A stretch of 64,000 bases of DNA from Novosphingobium sp. (GCA_024236175.1 JACKKY010000004.1:384501-448500), one strand, 5' to 3'; counted from the first letter of the stretch, positions 42,116 to 51,706 are shown. Translations and numbers: made by a program. The notes: generated by a model not told the origin, from the sequence alone.

Positions 42116-43444
42116 TCAGCCTCGCGCGAGCAGCCGGTCCACCGCCCGGCCGAAATCATGTTTCAGCCAGAACTTGAGGAAAACGGTGTAGATATGGAGC
42201 GAGTTGCGGGCCGGGTCGACCGGTTCGAACATCGGGTCGAGCGGCCCGGTCGCATCGATGCATCCGGGCAGGCGGAACATCACGACCTCCGGGAAGGCCA
42301 GGACGCGGGCGACGCCCATCGCCGCCATGTGCAGCGTCAGGTGGAATTCCAGTTCTTCGGCGGTGATCGCGGGACCGCCGTTGCCGCGGTATTCGCGCAC
42401 GAAGGTCTCCAGCAGTTCGCCGAGGTGATCGTCCCAGATCGAATGGTGGGCGGCGCTCAGCCCGCCCCACAGGACCGAGCCGAAGGTGAGCTGCCCCACC
42501 CTGCCCCAGTCGATCAGGCCGCAATGCAGCTCGCCCGCCTCGTCGCGCCAGAAGAAGCAATTGTCGATATGGGCGTTCCAGTGGCACAGCGCGCGGAAAT
42601 CCGGATTGCCGGTGAGGTAGCGCTGGATCGCCTGCTCGTTTTCGCGGACTTTCAGGGCGTCGCGCCTCATCTGGGCGAAGAAGTCCTCGGTCCGGACCTG
42701 TTCCGGCAGCAGTTGCGGGCAGCGCCGGGCGAAGTCGACGCAGTAGTCCACTTCCGCGCATAGCTCCTGCTCATCGTATCGTATCGGGTCGGCAGAGCCC
42801 CTGACCGGATCGAACGGGAAGCGCTCGTCGATGTCCGGCGCGAGCCGGCCGGACTTGTGCGCCGCGCACAACCGGGCCAGCGCCGTCACCACCTGCCGGT
42901 AATACGGCAGCGGATCGTCGAGGGTCAGATGGTCGAGGCACTTGCGGCGATGCGGCTCGATTGCGCCTTCGCCGAACCCGACCCGCTCGGTGACGATCAG
43001 GCCCGTCCCGCTCTCGTAGTGGTAATCGGCGAAATAGGCTTCCGGCACGGAGATCGGGAAACCCGGCAGCCGCGAAAGCGCGGCGAAGGGCACTTCTGAC
43101 GCCATCTCGTAACGCCCCGGATCGTCGCGGCGGGCATCAGTGAAATCGCGCGAGAACTTGACGAACAGCTCGGTATGCAGAGCCGGATCGGGCCGTTCGT
43201 ATTCCACATCGAGGAGCAGCTTGGCTCCGGTGCTGCCGCCGGGGCAACGCTCCAGCCGCGCGATGCGGGCGACCGCATTGTCCTGCCCGAGCGAGCCGAA
43301 CGCGCGGAAGGCTTCGGTCAGGAACGCTTCGCCGCCCGCGCGCAGGGCGTCCTCATGGGCCGGCACCGCAAGGCCGGTCGCATCGCCGCGCGCATGATCG
43401 ATGCGGGCGGGAGCACCGCCGGTATTGTCTGGAACGCTGGTCAC
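42116..43444 (-). CDS. aminoglycoside-phosphotransferase-fold kinase-like protein
   Basis: The 442-residue protein has the APH/choline-kinase-like fold. The catalytic loop HWNAHIDNCFFW supplies the Asp and Asn of the Brenner motif, and GLIDWGRVGQLTFGS carries the metal-binding Asp. An N-terminal nucleotide lobe includes GAKLLLDVEYERP and LFVKFSRD. Such enzymes phosphorylate small alcohols, sugars or acyl chains. It starts with GTG 43444, 6 bases after the dioxygenase gene, so both form an operon. Confidence 0.85.
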   Translation of the reverse strand: MTSVPDNTGGAPARIDHARGDATGLAVPAHEDALRAGGEAFLTEAFRAFGSLGQDNAVARIARLERCPGGSTGAKLLLDVEYERPDPALHTELFVKFSRDFTDARRDDPGRYEMASEVPFAALSRLPGFPISVPEAYFADYHYESGTGLIVTERVGFGEGAIEPHRRKCLDHLTLDDPLPYYRQVVTALARLCAAHKSGRLAPDIDERFPFDPVRGSADPIRYDEQELCAEVDYCVDFARRCPQLLPEQVRTEDFFAQMRRDALKVRENEQAIQRYLTGNPDFRALCHWNAHIDNCFFWRDEAGELHCGLIDWGRVGQLTFGSVLWGGLSAAHHSIWDDHLGELLETFVREYRGNGGPAITAEELEFHLTLHMAAMGVARVLAFPEVVMFRLPGCIDATGPLDPMFEPVDPARNSLHIYTVFLKFWLKHDFGRAVDRLLARG

Positions 43445-43450
43445 GGGATC

Positions 43451-44257
43451 TCAGCCGATAATCGGAAACCGTTCATCGTCAAGCTGTTGGTGCAGCGTCA
43501 TGCCGGCGGTGTCGAAGGCTTCGGGCGGTGCACCGTTCCAGCGCGCGTCGGCCGGGTTGGCAATGGCAATATAGGCCCAGCGGGGGCCGGTCGTGCGGTT
43601 CTCGCCGGAACCGTGAACGGTGAGGTTGGAATGGACCGTCGCATCGCCTGCGGCGTAACTCATCGGCTCGGAAAGGGTACAGCGGCTAAGCAATTCGGGA
43701 AAATCGTCGAGAATGTCGCCTTCGCCATAGGTGCGGTAGTGGCCGAGCGCCCCCAGGCGGTGCGAGCCGTTGAAGAACTGCATGGTGCCGCTCTCCGGCA
43801 CAAGATCGTCAAGCGCGATCCAGAAGGTCATGCCTCCTGAACGGTCGAGCGCCCAGTTCATGAAGTCCTGATGGAAATAGGTCGCTCCCGCACCGGGATG
43901 GCGGGTGTCGCTGGCGGCAGGAAGCTTCGCCGCGAACATGTCTCCGAAGTAGCGCACACCCAGCCCTTCGCGCCGCTGCATCAGCAGCCGGGCATTGGCG
44001 CCGATCCCTTCGATGAGCGGGCGCAACGCCGGATCGCGGGCGCCATGGGTCGCCTCGGGATTGAAGAACGGCTGCTGCATCGGGCTTATCGCGTTGCCCT
44101 GGCCATCGTCGCCCATCCGCGCCCTGGCCATGGCAAGCAACCGCGCGGCAAGCCCACGCCCGAGAAAACCCGGCAGTTTCACCCAGCCATGCTCGGCATA
44201 GTGATCGACTTCGTGCGCCGTCACCTTGCGGCAGGTCTGCTCCTCCACATCGCTCAT
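43451..44257 (-). CDS. phytanoyl-CoA dioxygenase-like (PhyH) protein
   Basis: The 268-residue protein has the PhyH iron triad: HxD in ATYFHQDFMNWA and the distal His in VHSNLTVHGSGENRT, with Arg for 2-oxoglutarate in that same block. WIALDDLVPESGTMQFFNGSHRLG is the usual PhyH core. I start at ATG 44257 (MSDVEEQTCRKVTAHEV) because the longer frame is unsupported. It would hydroxylate a substrate, which the downstream kinase-like protein might act on next. Confidence 0.88.
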   Translation of the reverse strand: MSDVEEQTCRKVTAHEVDHYAEHGWVKLPGFLGRGLAARLLAMARARMGDDGQGNAISPMQQPFFNPEATHGARDPALRPLIEGIGANARLLMQRREGLGVRYFGDMFAAKLPAASDTRHPGAGATYFHQDFMNWALDRSGGMTFWIALDDLVPESGTMQFFNGSHRLGALGHYRTYGEGDILDDFPELLSRCTLSEPMSYAAGDATVHSNLTVHGSGENRTTGPRWAYIAIANPADARWNGAPPEAFDTAGMTLHQQLDDERFPIIG

Positions 44258-44385
44258 CCCGGCTGCATCCCGCTTTGCGTTGGCTGCGCATGGTGGCAGA
44301 ACGCAATGCAGAAGTGAACTGTGGCATGGCGCCGGCGGCGGGGTCATGGGCAAATGAGATCAGCAACCACGCCGGGGGAATTCAG

Positions 44386-44832
44386 GTGTCACGCTCCATC
44401 GCATCCGTCCTGACGCTCATCCTCGCCGCGACATCGGGCGCTGGCGCCTCGCAGGCGCAGGACAAGGCGCCGCTGGCGGTCACCGTCACGGGGCTGCATT
44501 CCTCCAGCGGCCAGCTGATCGCCTGCCTGTGGAAGGACAGGAAGGGCTTCCCGAGCTGCCAGAAGAGCCCGAGCGCCAGGCGGCTGGTGCTGCCGGTGGA
44601 CGGAACCACGATGCACTTCGCCTTCCCGGATGTGCCGCGCGGCAGTTACGCCGTCACCGTGCATCACGACGAAAACGGCGACGGGCGCATGCAGCGCAAT
44701 TTCATCGGCATGCCGAAGGAAGGGGTCGGCATCTCGAACAACCCGGGCGGCATGCCGGGCTTCGCCAAGTCGCTGATCGACGTCGGCACCGAGGGCCGGA
44801 TCACGATCAGGATGCGCTATCTTTTCGATTGA
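44386..44832 (+). CDS. DUF2141 secreted protein
   Basis: The 148-residue product, started at GTG 44386 after a GGGGGA ribosome site, has a signal peptide (IASVLTLILAATSGAGASQAQ) and a beta-rich DUF2141 domain: VTGLHSSSGQLIACLW, FAFPDVPRGSYAVTVHHDENGDGRMQRNFIGMPKEGVGISNN. DUF2141 proteins are periplasmic and of unknown role. It is divergent from the PhyH gene, with the two starts 128 bases apart. Confidence 0.88.
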   Translation: MSRSIASVLTLILAATSGAGASQAQDKAPLAVTVTGLHSSSGQLIACLWKDRKGFPSCQKSPSARRLVLPVDGTTMHFAFPDVPRGSYAVTVHHDENGDGRMQRNFIGMPKEGVGISNNPGGMPGFAKSLIDVGTEGRITIRMRYLFD

Positions 44833-44901
44833 GCCTGCCCGGCTCCGGCAGGAGCGCGCATGACCGAGAACCGCAGCGAAAAGCTTGCCGGAAGCCGGGC
44901 T

Positions 44902-45231
44902 TCACCGCCCCCGGTCGAGCAGGTCGTCAGTCACTTCCATCAGCAACAGCGGCTCATCCGCCCAGTCGCTGATCGCATCGACCAAGGCCGCACGGGTATC
45001 GGGGTCGTCATAGACCATCCTGGCGTCGAACGCGCGCTGCCAGCTCTCGCGATCCGGCCATTCGGCAACGCCGATGAACCGAATCCGGCCGTCGTCGCGC
45101 GCCTCGCGATGCAGCCGCGAGCCGAGGCTGCCGTATTTCTCCCGGATCAGTTCGGTCCCGCGCCGCCAGGCCGATCGGAACTGGTCTTCCTTGCCGGGAT
45201 GGACTTCCCACCAATAGGCCGCGACGAACAT
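44902..45231 (-). CDS. ABM-like (dimeric alpha/beta barrel) protein
   Basis: The 109-residue product resembles the antibiotic-biosynthesis monooxygenase-type dimeric barrel: AAYWWEVHPGKEDQFRSAWRRGTELIREKYGSLGSRLHRE, then RFIGVAEWPDRESWQRAF. It could bind or oxidise a small aromatic or peroxide, but members have many roles. It is divergent from the TIM-barrel gene at 45308, with a shared 76-base promoter region. Confidence 0.75.
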   Translation of the reverse strand: MFVAAYWWEVHPGKEDQFRSAWRRGTELIREKYGSLGSRLHREARDDGRIRFIGVAEWPDRESWQRAFDARMVYDDPDTRAALVDAISDWADEPLLLMEVTDDLLDRGR

Positions 45232-45307
45232 GGCTGGCTCCTTTCGAATGCGCACGCTTCCGGGGGCGATTGTGTATGCTAGGCTGCCGCGCGTCGAGGA
45301 GGAGGCC

Positions 45308-46150
45308 ATGAAAGATTTTCCAGTCGGCCTGTGCTGGGGCACGATCCATCGCGCCAGCCTTGCCGAGACGATCGAGCTTGCCGGGCGCCACGGCTTCCCG
45401 ACCATTGCCGTTTCCCCCCACATCCACGCCGACAGCATCGCCGACGGGCTCAGCGAGCAGGCATTGCGCCGGCACCTGCAAGACGCCGGCGTGAGCGTCC
45501 GGGTGATCGACTGCATCGCTGCGGGCCTGCCGGGAATGCCGCCCGGAGACACAAAATTCGGCGGAAGGACCATTGCCCAGGCCGACGCCGAGACCTGCTT
45601 TCGCGTCGCCGAGGCGCTCGAAGCGCCGGTCGTGAACATCTCGCTCTACAACAGCGAGGTGGTGCCGGTCGCGGAGATGGCCGAAGCGGTCGGCGCGATC
45701 TGCCGTCAGGCGGCCACTCGCGGGATGGCGATCGCCATCGAATTCTACCCCGAAAGCGGAATCCGTGACCTCGCACAGGCCCATGCGATCGCCCGCACCT
45801 GCGGCGAAGCGAACTGCGGCGTGATGCTCGACACCTGGCATCTCGCACGCTCGGGTGGGACCGTGGCCGACATCGCCGCCCTTCCCCCCGATGCAATAAC
45901 CGCCTTCCAGCTCTCCGACCGGACGGAGCCTCCGCCCGGCACGCCCTATGTGCCGATGACCGGCCGCAGGCTGCCCGGAGAAGGAGAGCTGCCGCTGGAC
46001 GAAATTGTCTCGGCCGCGCTCGCCAACAGTCCGGGAATCACCATGGAGCTGGAGGTTTTCAGCGAAGAGCTGCGCGCAATGCCGCTCGAGGATTCCGTCG
46101 CCCGCATAGCGAGCGCCGTGCGGAGCTGGAAGGAAAAGCTCGCCGCCTGA
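45308..46150 (+). CDS. TIM-barrel sugar phosphate isomerase/epimerase-like protein (copy 3)
   Basis: The 280-residue AP-endonuclease-2-like TIM barrel has possible metal ligands in IAIEFYPESG (Glu), GVMLDTWHLARSGG (Asp, His) and TMELEVFSEELRAM (Glu). The same RLPGEGELPL segment occurs in copies 1 and 2, so it is a distant third member of the set. Start ATG 45308 follows an AGGAGGAGG ribosome site. The substrate is unknown. Confidence 0.85.
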   Translation: MKDFPVGLCWGTIHRASLAETIELAGRHGFPTIAVSPHIHADSIADGLSEQALRRHLQDAGVSVRVIDCIAAGLPGMPPGDTKFGGRTIAQADAETCFRVAEALEAPVVNISLYNSEVVPVAEMAEAVGAICRQAATRGMAIAIEFYPESGIRDLAQAHAIARTCGEANCGVMLDTWHLARSGGTVADIAALPPDAITAFQLSDRTEPPPGTPYVPMTGRRLPGEGELPLDEIVSAALANSPGITMELEVFSEELRAMPLEDSVARIASAVRSWKEKLAA

Positions 46151-46164
46151 TCCGGCAAGATGGC

Positions 46165-46539
46165 CTATTCGGCCGGTTCTTCCTCGACGCGGCTGATCAT
46201 GCTGACGGCACAGCGGCGCGGACCGATCGTGGTCGGGACGATAAGGTCGACGTCGATGCCACGGCAGATAGTGCCCGGGCCAGCCGGATCGAAAGCCAGC
46301 GTTTCGGCATCGCGCAGCTCCGGGCACATGCCCAGCGTCTCGAACTCATAGGTCCGGCCGGGGCCCACGCTGACATGGATCTTGTTCTTCCCGGCGTGCG
46401 TATACCCGCTCACCTGCGACAGGAAGAAGCAGTCCCGCCCGGACGTGGTCGACCGGGCGCTTTCCGGTTCGTCGGCATAGGGCGCGCAAGCCGTGGCCAG
46501 AAGGGCCAGGGCGCCAACGCCCGCGATGCGATTGATCAT
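46165..46539 (-). CDS. DUF6491-like lipoprotein
   Basis: The 124-residue product begins with a lipoprotein signal (INRIAGVGALALLATAC) and contains DCFFLSQVSGYTHAGKNKIHVSVGPGRTYEFETLG and PRRCAVSMISRV, a pattern of four Cys typical of the DUF6491 family of sphingomonads and other Proteobacteria. Function unknown. I start at ATG 46539; it ends convergently with the TIM-barrel gene. Confidence 0.85.
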   Translation of the reverse strand: MINRIAGVGALALLATACAPYADEPESARSTTSGRDCFFLSQVSGYTHAGKNKIHVSVGPGRTYEFETLGMCPELRDAETLAFDPAGPGTICRGIDVDLIVPTTIGPRRCAVSMISRVEEEPAE

Positions 46540-46640
46540 GGTCTCACTCCCATCCAATGGACAGCTCTCGAAGATAGCACTTCACACTTGGACTTCCGCT
46601 GAACGGGCCGAAGATCTCCGCGCAGCGCTGGAAAGCAAGA

Positions 46641-48173
46641 CTAGTCCTCGTCCGATGTTTCCTCATCGCCGCCGGCCATCTGCTCCAGCCCGGACTTCCC
46701 GTCCCAACGGGGCTCCCGGTCCAGCTTTTCGAGGATACGCTGCGCGAATCCGGAGGGGCCTCCCTCGTGGGGATTGAAAGCAATGGGAATCAGGTTGCGC
46801 CGGGCCTCCGCCATCTGCCCGAGCTGGAGCTGCTTCATCGCGAGCGTCATGCGCAAGCCAAGATCGAACGGCGCCAGTTCGGAAGCCCGCGCCAGCCCCT
46901 GAACCGCCAGTTCGGGAGGGTCTTCACCCTGCTCCACATAAAACCGGTAATTGTAGACCAACGGCAGTGGATGGTCGTTTTCCAGCTTGTTGAGCTTCAG
47001 GAACGGCACCCGGGCCCTGGTGTAGGCAGCGGCCGTGTCGTCCGCCTGGTCCGCGAGGTCGAACATCGCATAGCCTTTCTGGACATAGGCATTGGTCTGG
47101 CGGGGATCGATCGCCAGCGCGGCGTCGGCGGCGGCAATCGCCCGGTCGCTGTCGCCGGAGTCGAATTCCGCTTCGGCGAGCGCGCTGAGGACCGCTGCGT
47201 CCTTCGGATAGCGCGCGGCGACAGCCCTCGCCTCCTCTACCAGCTCGGCAGCTTCCTCCGGCGTGACGCCGCGCTTGGAGCGGATCTTCACCGGCATCAT
47301 CGCCGCTTCGCCCTCGCTCAGCGCGCGAACCGTAATCGGACCGGTTTCCAACAATTTCGGCGGCAGCTTGAGATACACCATCTTCCTTCTGTCGAGGTAA
47401 TCGTCGAGATCCTTCTCGAGCTTGTCGAAATCACCGAAAGCGCCAAGCCCGGCGTCCCGCTGGCTCTTTCCCGCGATCAGCAGCCGGACATATTCGAGGA
47501 GCTGGCCGTCGCGCTCACGGCCGAGCGAAAGATAGTGGTACAGCAGCCACGACTTGCCATAGAAGGCATCGTAATTCTTGCTTTCTGCATAGGTTGTGGG
47601 ATCGAGCAGTTGCTCGGCAGTGACGTTCCTGCCGTAGAAAAGTTCGTTGGCACGCATCTGCGCGGGCCGGCCCAGCCCAACGCTTCCATCCCTTTCGAAA
47701 CTCGCTGCGGCAAAGAACTCGGCGCCGCCTTCCGAGAGCCAACGCGGCATCGGGAACCGGCTGTTCGAAGCAGCGAAGTGATGCGCATATTCGTGAAGCA
47801 ATATGGTCATCGTGTAGCTGGCTTCTCCGCTTCCCACCTGCACGCGCGGAACGATCGCCAGGGAACCGCCGGCACGCGGCTGGTAAAAACCCTGCACATA
47901 CTTGCTGTCGCCCCGGTACAGCTTTCGCACATCGCGGTCGCTGCGCACGACATAGACCGTGACCCGGTTGGACGGGCTGGGCGCTTCCATCTTCGTGCCC
48001 GTTACGAGAGCCATGGCGGAGTGATAGCGTTCAAGCTGCTCCGAAAAGCGATGGATATCCCGCTCGCTGTCGTCGGCGTAGACGACGAAATGCGCGCTCG
48101 ACGCTTCCAGCCAGGCGGCGTGGGCAACATTCGCGGGAAGCAACAGGAGGATCAACGCAACAAGAAGGCGCAT
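46641..48173 (-). CDS. secreted HEXXH metallopeptidase-like protein with TPR repeats
   Basis: The 510-residue product has a signal peptide (MRLLVALILLLLPANVAHA), a gluzincin-like zinc motif HEYAHHF (about residue 127) with the third ligand Glu in WLSEGGAEFF, and a C-terminal TPR array (about residues 300-490, for example EAEFDSGDSDRAIAAADAALAIDP). The first domain resembles DUF1570-type peptidases. It may process cell-envelope peptides or act as a scaffold. An acidic tail (DEETSDED) closes it. Confidence 0.83.
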   Translation of the reverse strand: MRLLVALILLLLPANVAHAAWLEASSAHFVVYADDSERDIHRFSEQLERYHSAMALVTGTKMEAPSPSNRVTVYVVRSDRDVRKLYRGDSKYVQGFYQPRAGGSLAIVPRVQVGSGEASYTMTILLHEYAHHFAASNSRFPMPRWLSEGGAEFFAAASFERDGSVGLGRPAQMRANELFYGRNVTAEQLLDPTTYAESKNYDAFYGKSWLLYHYLSLGRERDGQLLEYVRLLIAGKSQRDAGLGAFGDFDKLEKDLDDYLDRRKMVYLKLPPKLLETGPITVRALSEGEAAMMPVKIRSKRGVTPEEAAELVEEARAVAARYPKDAAVLSALAEAEFDSGDSDRAIAAADAALAIDPRQTNAYVQKGYAMFDLADQADDTAAAYTRARVPFLKLNKLENDHPLPLVYNYRFYVEQGEDPPELAVQGLARASELAPFDLGLRMTLAMKQLQLGQMAEARRNLIPIAFNPHEGGPSGFAQRILEKLDREPRWDGKSGLEQMAGGDEETSDED

Positions 48174-48340
48174 GCGGAGAAATCCCTACAGTCCGGGCTG
48201 CCACAACTAGTGATGCCGCCGATTACTTCAAGTGGGGAAATTCTTGAGTGCCGTTTATTCATGAAGCGCGCCGAACTTGCGTCAGGCCGACCGGCATCAA
48301 GAATAGGCGGGCCGAATTCGATGCCCGAAAGCCGTGTTGG

Positions 48341-49132
48341 TCACCTGCGGAAGGCGAGTTCCGAAGCGTCTGCGGCGGCGGACTCGTGTTCTTGCGCATT
48401 CGATCCGCCTGCCACGGCCTGGCCGATCAGGATCAGCGCAGGACCGTCGCCAAGCGCGGTTCTCGCCGCCAGCGGCAGCAGGTCAAGCCTTGTGTGGAAA
48501 TGCCGCTCGCCGGGCAGGCTCGCGTTCTCGACAAGAGCGCAAGGCGTGTCGCCGGGCAGGCCCGCTTCGATCAGATTTGCCGAAACCGCCGGCGCGGCGG
48601 CCTTGCCCATATAGACCGCCAGCGTCGCTTCGGGATCGGCCAGCCTGTCCCAGTCGAGCGAGAGCTCCTCGCCGGCGCGGGCGTGAGCCGTAACGAACGT
48701 CAGCTTGCGCGCCAGCCCCCTCAGGGTGAGCGACGCGCCGATCCCGGCCGCCGCCGCACTGGCTGCCGTGATCCCGGGACAGATGCGCACCGGCACACCC
48801 GCCGCGCGGCAGGCCTCGAGTTCCTCAGTCGCCCGCCCGAAGATCGAGGGGTCGCCTCCCTTGAGGCGCACCACCCGTTCGCCTGCGAGCGCGGCTTCGA
48901 CGATCAACCGGTCGATCGTCTTCTGGTCCTTCGAGTGGCGGCCCGAGCGCTTGCCGACATGGACGAGCCGCGTGCCCGGCCTCGCGAGCGCAAGCACGCC
49001 CTCGCCCACCAGCGCGTCGTGGAAGATCACGCTCGCCTCGCCGATAAGCCGCTCGGCCCTGCGCGTAAGGAGGTCGGGATCGCCGGGACCGGCGCCGACC
49101 AGCCAGACCGAACCGGGGAGGAATTCCGTCAT
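48341..49132 (-). CDS. cobA: CobA-type uroporphyrinogen-III C-methyltransferase
   Basis: This SUMT of 263 residues makes precorrin-2, the precursor of siroheme used by NirB. Landmarks are VWLVGAGPGDPDLLTRRAERLI, the S-adenosylmethionine site VVRLKGGDPSIFGRATEEL, and CALVENASLPGERHFHT. It is the stand-alone methyltransferase, not the CysG fusion, so precorrin-2 dehydrogenase and chelatase must be elsewhere. It is the last gene of the nirB operon, overlapping nasA by four bases. Confidence 0.96.
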   Translation of the reverse strand: MTEFLPGSVWLVGAGPGDPDLLTRRAERLIGEASVIFHDALVGEGVLALARPGTRLVHVGKRSGRHSKDQKTIDRLIVEAALAGERVVRLKGGDPSIFGRATEELEACRAAGVPVRICPGITAASAAAAGIGASLTLRGLARKLTFVTAHARAGEELSLDWDRLADPEATLAVYMGKAAAPAVSANLIEAGLPGDTPCALVENASLPGERHFHTRLDLLPLAARTALGDGPALILIGQAVAGGSNAQEHESAAADASELAFRR

Positions 49133-51702
49133 TCAGCCGCTTCCTTCTCGAGAGACAACGCGGTTTCGAGCAGCCTTGCGATGGCCGGGCGGCAACTGCC
49201 GCAGTTGGTCCCGGCGCAAGTCGCCTCGCCGATGGCGGCGACGGTGCCGGCACCGGCCTCCGCCGCTTCCACGATCTCGTTTACCCCGACCCCGTGGCAG
49301 ACGCAGACCACCGGGCCGCGATTGGGCAGCGGCTGGCTCGGCCGGCCCGCCAGCAGTTCGGCCGGGCTCGCCTCGCCGTCGCCAAGCCGGCTCGCCACCC
49401 ACTCGCGCGGCGGCAGTTCGCCCGAGCGCGTGAGGAAGAGCGCGGCTTCCAGCGAGCCGTCCGGTCCGCGCACGGCGATGCGCCGCATGCCGCGGGCAGG
49501 ATCGGCCGCTTCCAACCGTTCCCCCTGCGGCAGCAGCGAATCGACGTCGATCGCGCCTTCGCCGGCCAGTTCGATCAGCCAGCCGCCTGCGACCCGGGCG
49601 CGCGTCCAGTAAAGCAGGTCCGGCATTTCCGGGACCTCGCGCGCGACCAGGAAAGCCCGCCATTCCGGCTCCACCGCTTCGATGCGCGCCGCGATGTTCT
49701 TGAAGCCCGGCTGTCCGGAAACCGGATCGGTCCCCTGGCCGGGGAGGCGGTTGCACCGCCCTTCGCCCGACATCGCGTCGCTCCAGTGCATCGGAACGAA
49801 GATCTCGCCGCGCCGCTGCGCCTCGTCGAACGAGACGCGAAAGACAGTTTCGCCCTGTGCGCTGAGAACGCGGGCAAGGCCTCCGTCGCGGAGGCCCTGC
49901 GCCGCGGCGTCCAGGGGATGGACCTCGACAAGTGGCTCACGCCGGTGCTGCGACAGCGTGGGAGACAGCGCGGTGCGCGTCATCGTGTGCCACTGGTCGC
50001 GATAGCGCCCGGTGTTGAGGCGCAGGGAGAATTTCTCGTCGGCAGCAGGCGCCGGCGGCGTGACGGCGATCAGCTGCGCCTTCCCGGACGGCGTCGGGAA
50101 ACCACCCTTGAGCGGATGCTCCCCGCCCCAGCGGAACGGCTTCATCGCCTCGTAGTCCCAGTCGCCTATATCCGCCTTTTCCGTCAGGTCGAACAGCTTG
50201 CCGTGGCTGGCAGTCAGCGCGGTCATCGCCGCAAATTCACGGAACACGTCCGCAGGCTTGTCGAAGGAAAACTCTTCGCCCCAGCCGAGGCGGCCCGCGA
50301 CCTCGCAAAGGATGCGCCAGTCGGCACGCGCTTCGCCGGGCGCCGGGAACAGTGCGCGCTGGCGGCTGATGCAGCGCTCCGAATTGGTGACGGTGCCGTC
50401 CTTCTCGCCCCAGGCGAGCGCGGGCAGCGCGATGTCCGCGAAACGGGCGGTGTCGGTATCGGCGATGACTTCGGAGACAACCACGGTCGGGCAGCGCGCC
50501 AGCGCTTCCCTGATGAAACCGGAATCGGGGAGCGAAACCGCCGGGTTGGTCGCCATCACCCACAGGAATTTGATGCGTCCCTCGTGAATGGCGCGGAACA
50601 TCTCGACCGCCTTCAGTCCGGGACCTGAGCATATGTTCGGAGCGTTCCAGAACGCCGCGGCATCGGCGCACTCTGCCTCGCTGAAACCGAGGTGGCAGGC
50701 GAGCATGTTGGCCAGCCCGCCGACTTCGCGCCCGCCCATTGCGTTGGGCTGCCCGGTCATGCTGAACGGCCCTGCCCCCACGCGGCTGATCCGGCCCAGC
50801 GCGAGATGCAGGTTGATGATCGCATTGCCCTTGTCCGTGCCGCAGACCGACTGGTTGGAGCCCTGGCTGAACACCGTGACCATGCGGGGATGAGCGGCGA
50901 CCAGATCGGCCAGCTGGCGGAACAGCTGAGCGGGTATGCCGGGATCGCAAGGCAGCGAGTCCCAGAAGCCCACGGGCACATCGACATGATCGGAAATGAA
51001 CCGGTCGTCCGCCAGACCGCGCGCTCGCATCTCGGCCAGCAGCGCGTTGAACAGGGCGATGTCCCCATCGGGTGCGACCGGGATGTGCAGGTCGGCCTGC
51101 TCGGCGGTTTCGGTGCGGCGCGGGTCGATCACGACGAGCCTGGTTCCCCGCCGCTCGCGCACTTTCTCTATGCGCTGCCAGACCACCGGATGGCACCAGG
51201 CGGTGTTGGAGCCGACCAGCACGATCAGGTCCGCCGCGTCGAGGTCCTCATAGGTGCAAGGCACCACGTCCTCGCCGAAAGCCCGAACGTGCGCCGCCAC
51301 GGCGCTCGCCATGCACAGGCGCGAATTGGTGTCGATGTTGCCGCTGCCGACGAAGCCTTTCATCAGCTTGTTCGCGACGTAATAATCTTCGGTAAGCAAT
51401 TGTCCGGAAACGTAAAAGGCAACGCTGTCCGGCCCGTGACTGTCGATGCATTCGCGCATCCTCGCGGCAACGAGATCGATCGCTTCCTCCCAGCTCGCCT
51501 GTTCGCCGCCGATCATCGGCGTCAGCAGGCGGCCTTCGAGCCCGACCGTTTCGCCGAGATGGGTGCCCTTCGAACACAGGCCGCCATGGTTGGCGGGATG
51601 CTCCCGGTCGCCCGCGATCTTCACGGTGCGTCCGCCGTTCACAGTGGCGGAAATGCCGCAGCCGACCCCGCAATAGGCGCAGGTGGTGCGGACGGTGCGC
51701 AT
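49129..51702 (-). CDS. nasA: NasA, assimilatory nitrate reductase catalytic subunit
   Basis: NasA reduces nitrate to nitrite in the cytoplasm. The 857-residue molybdopterin protein starts with the [4Fe-4S] motif TCAYCGVGCGISATV with a later Cys in GGLCSKGTHLGE, has the Mo-bisMGD domains (for example ILVLVGSNTAWCHPV and VSEVIADTDTARFADIALPA), and ends in a BFD-like [2Fe-2S] domain (VVCVCHGVGVNEIVEAA and TCAGTNCGSC). The built-in BFD site suits electron entry without a separate NasB, none of which is seen here. Confidence 0.96.
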   Translation of the reverse strand: MRTVRTTCAYCGVGCGISATVNGGRTVKIAGDREHPANHGGLCSKGTHLGETVGLEGRLLTPMIGGEQASWEEAIDLVAARMRECIDSHGPDSVAFYVSGQLLTEDYYVANKLMKGFVGSGNIDTNSRLCMASAVAAHVRAFGEDVVPCTYEDLDAADLIVLVGSNTAWCHPVVWQRIEKVRERRGTRLVVIDPRRTETAEQADLHIPVAPDGDIALFNALLAEMRARGLADDRFISDHVDVPVGFWDSLPCDPGIPAQLFRQLADLVAAHPRMVTVFSQGSNQSVCGTDKGNAIINLHLALGRISRVGAGPFSMTGQPNAMGGREVGGLANMLACHLGFSEAECADAAAFWNAPNICSGPGLKAVEMFRAIHEGRIKFLWVMATNPAVSLPDSGFIREALARCPTVVVSEVIADTDTARFADIALPALAWGEKDGTVTNSERCISRQRALFPAPGEARADWRILCEVAGRLGWGEEFSFDKPADVFREFAAMTALTASHGKLFDLTEKADIGDWDYEAMKPFRWGGEHPLKGGFPTPSGKAQLIAVTPPAPAADEKFSLRLNTGRYRDQWHTMTRTALSPTLSQHRREPLVEVHPLDAAAQGLRDGGLARVLSAQGETVFRVSFDEAQRRGEIFVPMHWSDAMSGEGRCNRLPGQGTDPVSGQPGFKNIAARIEAVEPEWRAFLVAREVPEMPDLLYWTRARVAGGWLIELAGEGAIDVDSLLPQGERLEAADPARGMRRIAVRGPDGSLEAALFLTRSGELPPREWVASRLGDGEASPAELLAGRPSQPLPNRGPVVCVCHGVGVNEIVEAAEAGAGTVAAIGEATCAGTNCGSCRPAIARLLETALSLEKEAAE

Positions 51703-51706
51703 CGGT

